A stretch of DNA of 64,000 nucleotides from Acuticoccus sp039034015. GTDB taxonomy: Bacteria > Pseudomonadota > Alphaproteobacteria > Rhizobiales > Amorphaceae. The position numbers were made by a program, and so were the translations under genes. Location: contig JBCCBM010000003.1 in assembly GCA_039034015.1 (NCBI GenBank), positions 285,390 through 349,389 of the forward strand, given 5' to 3'. Positions within the stretch are counted from its first letter, which is position 1. Each line of letters starts with the position of its first letter. The notes beneath the pieces were generated by a model. The model searched no databases. It was not told the origin of the DNA and worked only from the letters and a program-made list of their open reading frames with translations. Shown piece after piece: positions 27,227-37,095 of the stretch.

Positions 27227-28417
27227 TCAAAGGGCGCTGCGCAAGTCGAACGATGGGTCGGCGACTGCCGCCCGGGGTGGTGAGCGTCTGGCCGCCAAAA
27301 GCCGCTTCGCGATCATGAAGCCGCGCGGGTCGTTCATGGTGTCGACGGCGCAAAGATCTTCGCCGGCAAAATACCAGACCGAGTGGCGCGCCCCGTCCTG
27401 CCGAACCACCGTCTCGTCGGCCCCGTTCGCCACCCCGGCAATCTGGAGTTTGACGTCAAACTGGTCGGACCAGAACCAGGGTTCGGGCGCATAGCCGACC
27501 GCTTCACCCGCCATCGCGCGCCCGGCGGCCTTCCCCTGATCGATTGCGTTTTGCACCGATTCCAACCGGATCCTCGCCCCGCGGTAGGGGAACGAGACGC
27601 AGTCACCGGCGGCAAAGATGTTGGGATCCGACGTTGCGCACGCCCCATCCACCGCAATCCCGCGGTCAAGGTGGAGCCCTGCATCCGCGGCCAACTCATC
27701 GTTGGGCACAAGGCCAACGCCCGCCACCGCCACGTCAAAGGGCACCGTCGTCCCGTCGCTCAGATGCGCCACCGGCTGGCCATCATCCGACACGTGATCC
27801 AGCGTCACGCCCTCGTGGATCGTGACGCCGTTTTTGGTGTGGAGAGCGCGAAAATAGTCCGACGTTTGCGGCGCGGCGACCCGCTGCAAAATCCGCGCGC
27901 CAGCCTCCACCAGCGTCACGATAAGGCCAAGCTCCGTGGCGGCCGCGGCCATCTCAAGCCCGATATAGCCGCCGCCGATCACGAGCAGCGCGTCATCCTT
28001 GCGCAGCACCGGCGAGAGCGCGTCAATGTCGGCCAAGTCGCGCAGGACGAAGGGCGCTGCCACCGCGCCCCAGGCCGGCAACCGCCGCGCCGACCCCCCT
28101 GTCGCCAAAAGAAGCCGATCGAACTCGCGCACCGACCCATCCGCGAGGCGCACCGATTGCGCGTTGCGGTCGATCGCCGTCACCGCGGCGCCGAGCGTTA
28201 GCGCAATGCGGTTTGCCTCGTACCAAGCGGCAGGTTTCAGCTCGAGCCGGTCACGCGTCATCTCGCCTTTGAGATAGGCCTTTGAAAGGGGCGGCCGCTG
28301 GTAGGGGAGATGCGGCTCCGCGCCGATAATCTCGATGGTGGCATCCGGCGAGGCGTCCCGCAGAGCGCCGGCCGCGGAGACCGCCGCTTGTCCGCCACCC
28401 ACAATCACCATCCTCAT
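27227..28417 (-). CDS. NAD(P)H-dependent ferredoxin reductase, BphA4/rubredoxin-reductase type
   Basis: The 396-residue FAD protein has VIVGGGQAAVSAAGALR at the N-terminus, the NAD-binding loop LVIGGGYIGLEMAAAA near residue 150, and IFAAGDCVSFP for FAD. The C-terminal dimerisation domain contains PWFWSDQFDVKLQIAG, typical of BphA4-type reductases of oxygenase systems. It passes electrons from NAD(P)H to a small ferredoxin or directly to a redox partner. Its ATG overlaps the stop of the reductive-dehalogenase-like gene (ATGA), which makes that protein the likely electron acceptor. No ferredoxin gene is adjacent. Confidence 0.9.
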   Translation of the reverse strand: MRMVIVGGGQAAVSAAGALRDASPDATIEIIGAEPHLPYQRPPLSKAYLKGEMTRDRLELKPAAWYEANRIALTLGAAVTAIDRNAQSVRLADGSVREFDRLLLATGGSARRLPAWGAVAAPFVLRDLADIDALSPVLRKDDALLVIGGGYIGLEMAAAATELGLIVTLVEAGARILQRVAAPQTSDYFRALHTKNGVTIHEGVTLDHVSDDGQPVAHLSDGTTVPFDVAVAGVGLVPNDELAADAGLHLDRGIAVDGACATSDPNIFAAGDCVSFPYRGARIRLESVQNAIDQGKAAGRAMAGEAVGYAPEPWFWSDQFDVKLQIAGVANGADETVVRQDGARHSVWYFAGEDLCAVDTMNDPRGFMIAKRLLAARRSPPRAAVADPSFDLRSAL

Positions 28418-29757
28418 TCGGCCGGCACCGTGCGCCCCGCGGGGCCCACCAATTTTGCGTCGCGGATCGCCTTCACCCGGTCTTGCGTCGCCTTCAATTC
28501 TGGGTCGAACCGATGGCCGCGTGCGCCGTCCACCCGCTCCATCGCCCCGGTCCACCAGCTTGACGGTTTGATCTGGTGGTGCAGCTTCGTGCGGTCATCC
28601 AGCATGAGCGCCAGCCGGCGCAGCGGCGCCCGCCCCAGCATCCACCGCATCAGCTTTGGGTAAAATTTCGAGAAGTCTTTGTTGTATGGGCATGTGCGGA
28701 TGCAGTTTGCGCAATCCGTCCCCCGCCCGACCCAGAATTTAAAGCACTTTTCCGCATCCGTGGTCCATTTGCGGATGCCTTTGATGTTGGACCGATTGAA
28801 GGTGTACGTGGACGGTGCGCCATGGTCGATCGCCTGGGGCGGGCAATTGTTGGCGCAGCGACGGCAAACGTTGCACGTGTCTTCGACGCCAAACCGGCGC
28901 AAGCCGTCATGCGCCAGCGGCATGTTGGTGAGCACACGGCCAAAGCGCACGCGCGGCCCATATTCGGGCGTGATGCAAACGCCATTGCGGCCATATTCGC
29001 CCATGCCGGCGGCAATGGCGTAGGGGACGGCCAAGGTCGTGTCGTTTTGGCAGGCCACCGCGTCATAGCCGAGGGAGCGGATGTATTGGGCGAGCGCCAG
29101 GAGCGTGATGGCATCCTCCGCATAGCCTGATGCTGGGCCGGTGGAGGCGGTGGCGGATGGGCTCGTGCGGATGATGTCATAATCCATCGCCTTGCCCAGC
29201 ACGATGACGCTGGTGAGCCCCTCCGGCAATTCCATCGCCTTGGAGGCCACCTTCCGCGCGGTGAATTTTGAGCGATAGGTCCACCGCGGGTCATAGGCGG
29301 TGATGCGCACAAGGTCGGCGCCATAAACCTTGCCCACCTTCTTCATCCGGCGGGCGGCCTCATCGGGGGTGCCCACATCCGCTGGCGGCACCTTGGGGGG
29401 GATGTGGGGGGAAAAATCGTCCGTAAACCCGTCGCGTCGGTCCTTCGCCTTGTTCATCTCGGCGAACATTTCCGTCACCACCCAGGGCCCGTTGCGCACG
29501 GCAAAATCGGCCTGGGAAAACCCGTCCTCGTCGCGCATCCGCTCCTGCGGTTTTACGAACGAGCGGAAGAAACGCATCGTCAGCCGGTTGCGAAACTTTG
29601 GGTCCCAAAAGCCGCGGCTGAACATGTCGTTGGGTTGGTCAAACGGCTCAAACTCGGGGGTGAGGGTGACGTAGGGCGAGCGGGCAAACGCCTCATCCGC
29701 GGCGGGTGCGGCGCCGTCATGGGGGAAATATGACCGCTCAGTGACACGACCGTCCAT
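28414..29757 (-). CDS. reductive dehalogenase-like corrinoid iron-sulfur protein (cytoplasmic)
   Basis: The protein has 447 residues. Two ferredoxin-type clusters are visible: Cys295/298/301/305 (CNVCRRCANNCP) and Cys338/349/352/356 (C...CANCIRTCP). Before them, VPYAIAAGMGEYGRNGVCITPEYGPRVRFGRVLTN matches the corrinoid-domain signature of RdhA proteins, including the catabolic aerobic type. There is no Tat signal, so it is soluble, unlike respiratory RdhA. The C-terminal reductase module fused onto catabolic types is missing; instead a separate BphA4-type reductase overlaps its stop. AAGGAGGG lies 7 bp before the ATG. Expected reaction: removal of a halogen from an aromatic ring using cob(I)alamin. 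QueG-like tRNA modification is unlikely from the motif and length. Substrate unknown. Confidence 0.82.
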   Translation of the reverse strand: MDGRVTERSYFPHDGAAPAADEAFARSPYVTLTPEFEPFDQPNDMFSRGFWDPKFRNRLTMRFFRSFVKPQERMRDEDGFSQADFAVRNGPWVVTEMFAEMNKAKDRRDGFTDDFSPHIPPKVPPADVGTPDEAARRMKKVGKVYGADLVRITAYDPRWTYRSKFTARKVASKAMELPEGLTSVIVLGKAMDYDIIRTSPSATASTGPASGYAEDAITLLALAQYIRSLGYDAVACQNDTTLAVPYAIAAGMGEYGRNGVCITPEYGPRVRFGRVLTNMPLAHDGLRRFGVEDTCNVCRRCANNCPPQAIDHGAPSTYTFNRSNIKGIRKWTTDAEKCFKFWVGRGTDCANCIRTCPYNKDFSKFYPKLMRWMLGRAPLRRLALMLDDRTKLHHQIKPSSWWTGAMERVDGARGHRFDPELKATQDRVKAIRDAKLVGPAGRTVPAE

Positions 29758-29831
29758 GCCACGCCCTCCTTCCCAATCACGGCGTAACTGGCACGCGACC
29801 CGAAAAACTTCAAGTCTAAAGCAATTGCCCG

Positions 29832-30266
29832 TCAGTCCACCGCATGGCGCGCGAAGGCGACCCGCATCGGCTCGGTCCACGGGATGGGCCGGCCCGTGTC
29901 CTTGCGCATGAAGACAATTGTCTTGGTGACCGAGAGCCGCGCCTCATCGCCGCAGCGCCCATCAAGGCGCACCGTGAGGCTCGTCCGCCCGATTTTGAGA
30001 ACGCTGACATCAAACACAAGATCATCCCCAATCCGGCTTGGCGCCACAAACTCGGCCGACAGGCTGATTGTGGGAACGCCGACGCCATCGGAAAGGTGCA
30101 TCTGCGCGTAAGGGTAGGCGACCACCTCCTCAAAGAAGGTCTCCATCGCCTCGTTCACCATCTCCAGATAGCGCGGATAAAACACGATCCCGGCCGGATC
30201 ACAGTGCGCAAACCGCACCTTGAGCGCATACGGATAAGGACGGGCGGCGGGCGCTGGCGCGGTCAT
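29832..30266 (-). CDS. acyl-CoA thioesterase, 4-hydroxybenzoyl-CoA thioesterase (hotdog) family
   Basis: The 144-residue single-hotdog protein has RFAHCDPAGIVFYPRYLEMVNEA, where the Asp is the catalytic residue in 4HBT-type enzymes, and VSVLKIGRTSLTV in the later strands. It hydrolyses an acyl- or aryl-CoA to the free acid. Such a gene accompanies aminobenzoyl-CoA pathways, where it may recycle CoA from dead-end thioesters. It is the first gene of the minus-strand run that continues with the dehalogenase-like gene 74 bp on. ATG 30266 was chosen; an ATG 11 codons upstream is possible. Confidence 0.88.
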   Translation of the reverse strand: MTAPAPAARPYPYALKVRFAHCDPAGIVFYPRYLEMVNEAMETFFEEVVAYPYAQMHLSDGVGVPTISLSAEFVAPSRIGDDLVFDVSVLKIGRTSLTVRLDGRCGDEARLSVTKTIVFMRKDTGRPIPWTEPMRVAFARHAVD

Positions 30267-30333
30267 CGACAACTCTTCTGGCGTTGGGGCGCGCACCATA
30301 CGGCGTGATCGGGCGACCGCAAGTGCGGACGCT

Positions 30334-31605
30334 TCACGCGTTGGAGGCGAGCGTCAGCCCCTGGGAGATGCCATCGTCCACCGCTGGGGGAAGGGTCGCA
30401 ACGTCCGGCACGTGGACAATGAGGGGGTCGCCAAGGCCCCGCACATCGTGGCCGCCCTCAAGGGTCATGAGGCGGCCTGCATCCCGGCCGATGGCGGCCA
30501 CCGCGTCCGATACCAAATAGTCGCGTCCCAGGCGGCTGCAGAGGGAGGCAATGCGCGCCGCCACATTCACATCCCGCCCAATAACCGTAAAGTCGAGCCG
30601 GTCGCGCGAGCCGACATTGCCAAACACCGCCTCCCCCACGTGGACCGCAACGCCAAAGCGGATGGGAAAGGTCTCGCCGGCGGCCTCATAGGGCGGGGCG
30701 TCGGTGTCGAGGGCGGCCCGGGCAGCGTCAAGGGCGGCGAGCACCGCCTCCCGCTCACCCCGCCCCTCGGTAGGGAAGATCGCGAGCACCGCATCGCCAA
30801 TGAATTTTAAAACCTCGCCCCCACGCTCCACCACCTGGGGCACCACAACGTCATAGTAGGCGTTGATGACCTCGGCGGTCGCCCGGGGTGGCAGCTGGGT
30901 GGACATGTGGGTGAAGCCGCGAAGGTCCACCACCATGATGGCCGCGCGCACCTGGGTGACCTCTCCGCGGTGCACGGTGCCATCAATAATCTGCGCTGCC
31001 GGCCCCCGCCCCACATAGGCCGACAACACATCGCGGAAGGTGGCGCGCAAGGTTTTGAGCTCCAGCACCACCGCCGCCGCCGGCAGGATCGAATTCAAAA
31101 GCGCCTTCTCATCGTCCGAAAAATCGCGCGGGCCTTTGGTGGCCATCGTGATTGACATCACATCCCCGCCAGAGGACGGGAGGGGGATCGCGTAGTAGTG
31201 GGAGAACCCGTCTTCCCTGAGGCTCGGCACAATGCCGAACGCCTCATCGGGCGTGTTGGCGAGATCAATGTGCACCCACTCGCCGGTGTCCTGCGCGCGT
31301 TTGAAGGGGCTGCGCTCGTACTGCCCGGTGTCGCGGTTTTCGAGGCCAAAGTGGGTGTATTGCAGTGGCTGCCCCGGCCGCCAGATGAGGCCCACCGCGA
31401 CGATGGACGGGTTTAAGAGGCCGAACGACAGGGAAAACCGGTCGATGGGCAAACCCTCCACGGTCAGCCGCTGGGCGAGCCCTTCGGCAATGGTGCCAAG
31501 TTCAAGCCGGGGGGCCTCGCCGATCAGCCAGCCGATGATCCCCTCGCCCATGTGGGCTTCGATCGGGGTGTCCCGGCGCGGCAGTCCAAGGGTTCTGGTC
31601 TTCAC
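30334..31605 (-). CDS. class III adenylate cyclase with an N-terminal sensor-like domain
   Basis: The protein has 423 residues. Residues ~1-185 look like a degenerate GAF-type sensory module. Residues ~215-400 are a class III cyclase catalytic domain: metal-binding Asp227 (MVVDLRGFTHMS) and Asp271 (FIGDAVLAIFP), adenine-binding Lys267, LDFTVIGRDVN with the Asp used for adenine, and Arg in NVAARI. It should make cAMP from ATP as a dimer in the cytoplasm. The start is a GTG with GGGAGA 7 bp upstream; the ATG at 31551 lacks such a site. The activating signal is unknown. Confidence 0.88.
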   Translation of the reverse strand: MKTRTLGLPRRDTPIEAHMGEGIIGWLIGEAPRLELGTIAEGLAQRLTVEGLPIDRFSLSFGLLNPSIVAVGLIWRPGQPLQYTHFGLENRDTGQYERSPFKRAQDTGEWVHIDLANTPDEAFGIVPSLREDGFSHYYAIPLPSSGGDVMSITMATKGPRDFSDDEKALLNSILPAAAVVLELKTLRATFRDVLSAYVGRGPAAQIIDGTVHRGEVTQVRAAIMVVDLRGFTHMSTQLPPRATAEVINAYYDVVVPQVVERGGEVLKFIGDAVLAIFPTEGRGEREAVLAALDAARAALDTDAPPYEAAGETFPIRFGVAVHVGEAVFGNVGSRDRLDFTVIGRDVNVAARIASLCSRLGRDYLVSDAVAAIGRDAGRLMTLEGGHDVRGLGDPLIVHVPDVATLPPAVDDGISQGLTLASNA

Positions 31606-31643
31606 CGCCGCGTCTCCCGGGTGTTTTGTGAATGGTCAGTCGC

Positions 31644-32111
31644 TCAAAACCCTACGTGGGCCTTGTACTCGTTGAGCGCAAACTCCCAGCGGGCGACGAC
31701 CCGCTCGAATGTGTTGCGGGAAATTCCGTTGCGCAGCACAACGAAGTAGTTGAGCCGCGGGTCGCCCTCATTGTCCAGAAACGCGGTGCCCACCAGCTTG
31801 GTGCGGTTCCACTCGTTCATTTTCTCGAACGTTGACCCGGCTGCAAGGTCAAACCCCACCGAAAAGTTGACGCCTGTGCAGTTGATGTTGTCCTGGCAGC
31901 CGTAAAAATAGATGATGTAGTTGGAGCCGTCGGCGGTTGAGCGGATTTTGGGGTCGCCGGCGCTGTCAGTTTCAAGCTTTGCGCGGTAACCCATTTCTTG
32001 CAACGCGTCGACAAGACTTGTGGGGAAGGCCGCATCCACGCTCTGCGCCGCAGCGCCTGTGGTGAACAGCATGGCGGCGGCGGTTGCCGCCGCAATAAAC
32101 GTTTTTCTCAT
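31644..32111 (-). CDS. secreted YbjN-domain protein
   Basis: The 155-residue protein has a clear signal peptide (MRKTFIAAATAAAMLFTTGAAAQ). The mature part resembles the YbjN fold: ALQEMGYRAKLETDSAGDPKIRS at the start, then FSVGFDL and NEWNRTKLVGTAFLDNEGDP. YbjN proteins have no agreed biochemical role; they are linked to stress tolerance and motility regulation. It lies 45 bp upstream of the cyclase gene on the same strand but has no obvious shared function. Confidence 0.75.
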   Translation of the reverse strand: MRKTFIAAATAAAMLFTTGAAAQSVDAAFPTSLVDALQEMGYRAKLETDSAGDPKIRSTADGSNYIIYFYGCQDNINCTGVNFSVGFDLAAGSTFEKMNEWNRTKLVGTAFLDNEGDPRLNYFVVLRNGISRNTFERVVARWEFALNEYKAHVGF

Positions 32112-32179
32112 TGTTAAGGCCCTGGTCGTTTCCATGGCGCCGCCGTGGCGACGTCATGGAAGGTTAGGCCTCGATTGTG

Positions 32180-34213
<2,034 letters not shown>

Positions 34214-34395
34214 AACTCAATCTCTCCCGGTCAGGCAGCGGCGCTTGCCCGTGCCCAGCCAGGGGGCGCACGGGTTCCGCGCGGCCGCACGGGCAGCTGG
34301 CATGCAAACGCTCCCCAGCATCATGCCAGTTCGCCCGAACAACGCGTTTCGAAATTCTCTATCTAACGCTGAATGTCCCGCGCGCAAGCCTCGCC

Positions 34396-36276
34396 TCAAG
34401 GCCGATTGCGCGTGGGCGCCCCCGGGGATGTGGGCTTCCCGCGGCGGATCGCCGTCGCCTCGTCTGCCAAGGCACGCTCCAGCTCGTCCAGCATGCCCGC
34501 CTCCGCCGCATGGCTCGACTTGAGCGCCATGAAACGCCGCTCCGCCTCCGGGTCGCCCGCCAGCATGCCCGTGCGCGCTTCGGCCACCGCATCGGCCCGT
34601 TTGCGCGCGTCAAGTTTCAGCAAAAACACATCCATCGAGGACGCCACAAAACTCTCCGGCGGATCGTGGGCAAGGATCGGATGGCGCTGCACAAGGCGTG
34701 GGCCCCCAAGCTCGCCCCCATCGCCCCACACTTCCCGCAGGCACAGCCGCGCGCCGGCCGGCAGCGCCGCCAACAGCGCGCCCCGCGTCTCCGGCAAATG
34801 CGCGGCGTAGGTCTCAAGCATCATGTGGGCAAATTGCTGGTGCACCTCGCTGGAAAACGCGATGGAAGCCAGCCGCTCCCCCAACACATCCAAAAGCGGC
34901 GGTGACCAGAGCCCAAGTCCCAGAACAAGCCGCTCCAACTCCAGCGTCGGGTCCTCCGGCGGACGTTGAACGGCCTGGGCGGCGGGCTTTTTGGGCGCGC
35001 CGGTGGTCACAACGCGCCGAAGCGCAAAGAGTTTTTCGCGGAACGCGCGGGTGTAAAGCGCGCTGGTGCGCTTGTCGGCAATGGCGTCGGCAAGGGCATT
35101 GAGCCGCCCCTCAAGGGCCGCCATCCGCTCCGGCGTCTCCGCCCCGGCCGCGCACTCCACCTCAAAGATCGCATCCACCAGCGGGACGGCGCCCTTTGCC
35201 AGCTCTTCAAACGCGGCCCGGCCGCCGGCGCGCACCACATCATCAGGGTCCTTGCCCGCCGGCAGCGTCAGGATCTGGAACGATTTTCCGGGCCCCAGAT
35301 GCGGGATGATCCGCGGCAGCGCGCGGGCCGCGGCCGTGCGCCCCGCCGCATCCCCGTCAAAACACAAGACGGGCTCGTCGGCCATTTGCCACGCGAGCGC
35401 GATTTGCTGCTCGGTGAGCGCGGTGCCAAGGCTCGCCACCACCATCTCAAGCCCCGCCGCGTGGAGCGCCACGGCATCAAGGTACCCCTCCACGACGAAG
35501 AGGCGGTTGGCCCTGTGGGCCGGCCCGCGGGCGCGGTGGGCATTGTAAAGAAGGCGGGATTTGTCAAACAGGATGGTCTGTGGCGAGTTCAGATACTTTG
35601 GGTCCCGCCCGTCGAGCGTGCGCCCGCCAAAGCCCACCACCTTGCCCCGCCCGTCATGGATCGGGACCATCAATCGGCCGCGAAAGCGCTCCACCGTGCG
35701 CCCATCCCGCTCCACGGTGAGGCCGGCGGCCAAAAGATCCTCCGCCGTCACCCCGTCGCTCACTGCGGTGCGCACCCCGCCCACCGGCGGCGCAAGCCCA
35801 AAGCCGAACTGCCGGGCGACCGCTGCATCAAACCCCCGGCCGGCGGCATAGTCCTGCGCCCCGTGCCCCGCCCGGCCCCAAAACTGCGCCGAATAATAGG
35901 TCGCCGCCCCGTCAAGCGCGGCGCGCGCTCCATTGCGCGCCCGGTCACGCCCCGATTCCCGTGACGGCTCCTTCGGGAGCGCCACCCCCGCCATATCGGC
36001 AAGGGTCGTCACCGCGTCTTTAAAATCGAGGCCGGAATGGTCGGTCAGAAAGGCGATGTGGTCGCCGGACGCGTGACAGCCGAAGCAGTGATAATAACCC
36101 TTGCGGTCATCCACGTGGAACGACGGCGTTTTTTCCTGATGGAACGGGCAGCAGGCCCAATAGTCGCCGCGCCCGGGCTGCGACTTGCGCCGGTCCCACG
36201 TGACCGCACGCCCCACAAGCTCAGAGAGGGGAACCTTTTCCCGCAGGCTCTGCAAAAAATCTTGACTGAAGCGCAA
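34396..36276 (-). CDS. dnaG: DNA primase DnaG
   Basis: The 626-residue protein has an N-terminal zinc-binding domain (CPFHQEKTPSFHV...YHCFGCHASGD) and the RNA polymerase core with its Toprim fold (FVVEGYLDAVALHAAG, LCFDGDAAGRTAA). A C-terminal helicase-binding region follows. It makes RNA primers at replication forks with DnaB. The start codon is TTG with a GGGGG ribosome site, and no other start in frame keeps the N-terminal RFSQDFLQSLREKV. It lies upstream of rpoD, as in the macromolecular-synthesis operon. Confidence 0.98.
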   Translation of the reverse strand: MRFSQDFLQSLREKVPLSELVGRAVTWDRRKSQPGRGDYWACCPFHQEKTPSFHVDDRKGYYHCFGCHASGDHIAFLTDHSGLDFKDAVTTLADMAGVALPKEPSRESGRDRARNGARAALDGAATYYSAQFWGRAGHGAQDYAAGRGFDAAVARQFGFGLAPPVGGVRTAVSDGVTAEDLLAAGLTVERDGRTVERFRGRLMVPIHDGRGKVVGFGGRTLDGRDPKYLNSPQTILFDKSRLLYNAHRARGPAHRANRLFVVEGYLDAVALHAAGLEMVVASLGTALTEQQIALAWQMADEPVLCFDGDAAGRTAAARALPRIIPHLGPGKSFQILTLPAGKDPDDVVRAGGRAAFEELAKGAVPLVDAIFEVECAAGAETPERMAALEGRLNALADAIADKRTSALYTRAFREKLFALRRVVTTGAPKKPAAQAVQRPPEDPTLELERLVLGLGLWSPPLLDVLGERLASIAFSSEVHQQFAHMMLETYAAHLPETRGALLAALPAGARLCLREVWGDGGELGGPRLVQRHPILAHDPPESFVASSMDVFLLKLDARKRADAVAEARTGMLAGDPEAERRFMALKSSHAAEAGMLDELERALADEATAIRRGKPTSPGAPTRNRP

Positions 36277-36365
36277 AACAAACCCCCAGCGACGCGCAAC
36301 ATGTGCCTGGGTCGAGGCTTGTCAGGAAAGGTGGGGCGCGGGAACGTCCCCGCAATCCAAAGCTG

Positions 36366-36812
36366 CTATCTGAGCATCCCGCGAACCATGCAGCTCGCAC
36401 GGCCCACATCGAGCTGGCCAGGATAGCGCTTTTTCAGCGTGTTCACCGTGCGGCCCACATCGCGAAGCCCGTTGGCGCCAATCTCCGCCACCACCTTCGT
36501 GCACACATCACGAAGCGTGGGTTCGTCCATCAGCGGCGGCATGAACTCGCGGATGGTGTCGATCTCCCGCGCCGTTTGCTTTTCCGTGTCGGACGGCAGG
36601 CCATCGGCAATCTGCTCCTGGCGCTGCTTGATCATCGTCTTCAACAAGTCCGCGATCTGCCCGGCGGAGATTTTTTCCCCGTTGCCCGCGCAGTGCGCCG
36701 CGTCCCGATCACGGATGGCCGTCTGCATCAGGCGCAGCGTGCACATTCGTTTTCGATCATCGGCGTCACCGGCGACGCGGATCGCATTATGAAGCTCTTC
36801 TCGCACGTTCAT
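36366..36812 (-). CDS. GatB/YqeY domain-containing protein
   Basis: The 148-residue protein is all-helical with the YqeY pattern: LRLMQTAIRDRDAA, QIADLLKTMIKQRQEQI, EFMPPLMDE and GRTVNTLKKRYPGQLD. YqeY resembles the tRNA-binding tail of GatB and may take part in tRNA-dependent amidation or quality control; the function is not proved. GTGAGAG precedes the ATG at 36812. It is upstream of dnaG on the same strand and divergent from carA, a conserved alphaproteobacterial arrangement. Confidence 0.9.
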   Translation of the reverse strand: MNVREELHNAIRVAGDADDRKRMCTLRLMQTAIRDRDAAHCAGNGEKISAGQIADLLKTMIKQRQEQIADGLPSDTEKQTAREIDTIREFMPPLMDEPTLRDVCTKVVAEIGANGLRDVGRTVNTLKKRYPGQLDVGRASCMVRGMLR

Positions 36813-36865
36813 GCTCTCACCCGCTTCCACAGGCTCACTCAAACCGCAGCGCAGCTAACACTAAC

Positions 36866-36880
36866 TTGGCCGCGCGCCAA
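36866..36880. promoter_or_regulatory. palindrome TTGGC-N5-GCCAA in the yqeY-carA divergent region
   Basis: Perfect 5-bp arms flank a CGCGC spacer, 54 bp before the YqeY gene and within the 283-bp gap to carA. It could be a regulator site. I have no matching regulator here, and the high GC makes chance repeats common. Confidence 0.25.
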
Positions 36881-37095
36881 CTGTCACCGTGGCGCAACGC
36901 TGTGCATACCATCAACAATGCACGAAAAGGCTGCGCCGATGCATGGCGCGCCTCACCACCCCAAGTGGCCCCGCCCCAAGGTCTGCGCAAGACGCCCACA
37001 TATGCGCTCCAACACACTGTGCGCTGCAACACAAAGGGGTGCCATTTGCCGGATGATCGGCTAAACCCCGCGCAATTGTTGAGAAAAGGCTAAAA

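Noticed and set aside
28414..29757. Epoxyqueuosine reductase (QueG) for the corrinoid Fe-S protein
   Set aside because: The GMGEYGRNG...ITPEYGPRVRFG signature, the length and the reductase partner fit RdhA-type proteins better; QueG has a different GKN-type motif and a HEAT-like C-terminus.
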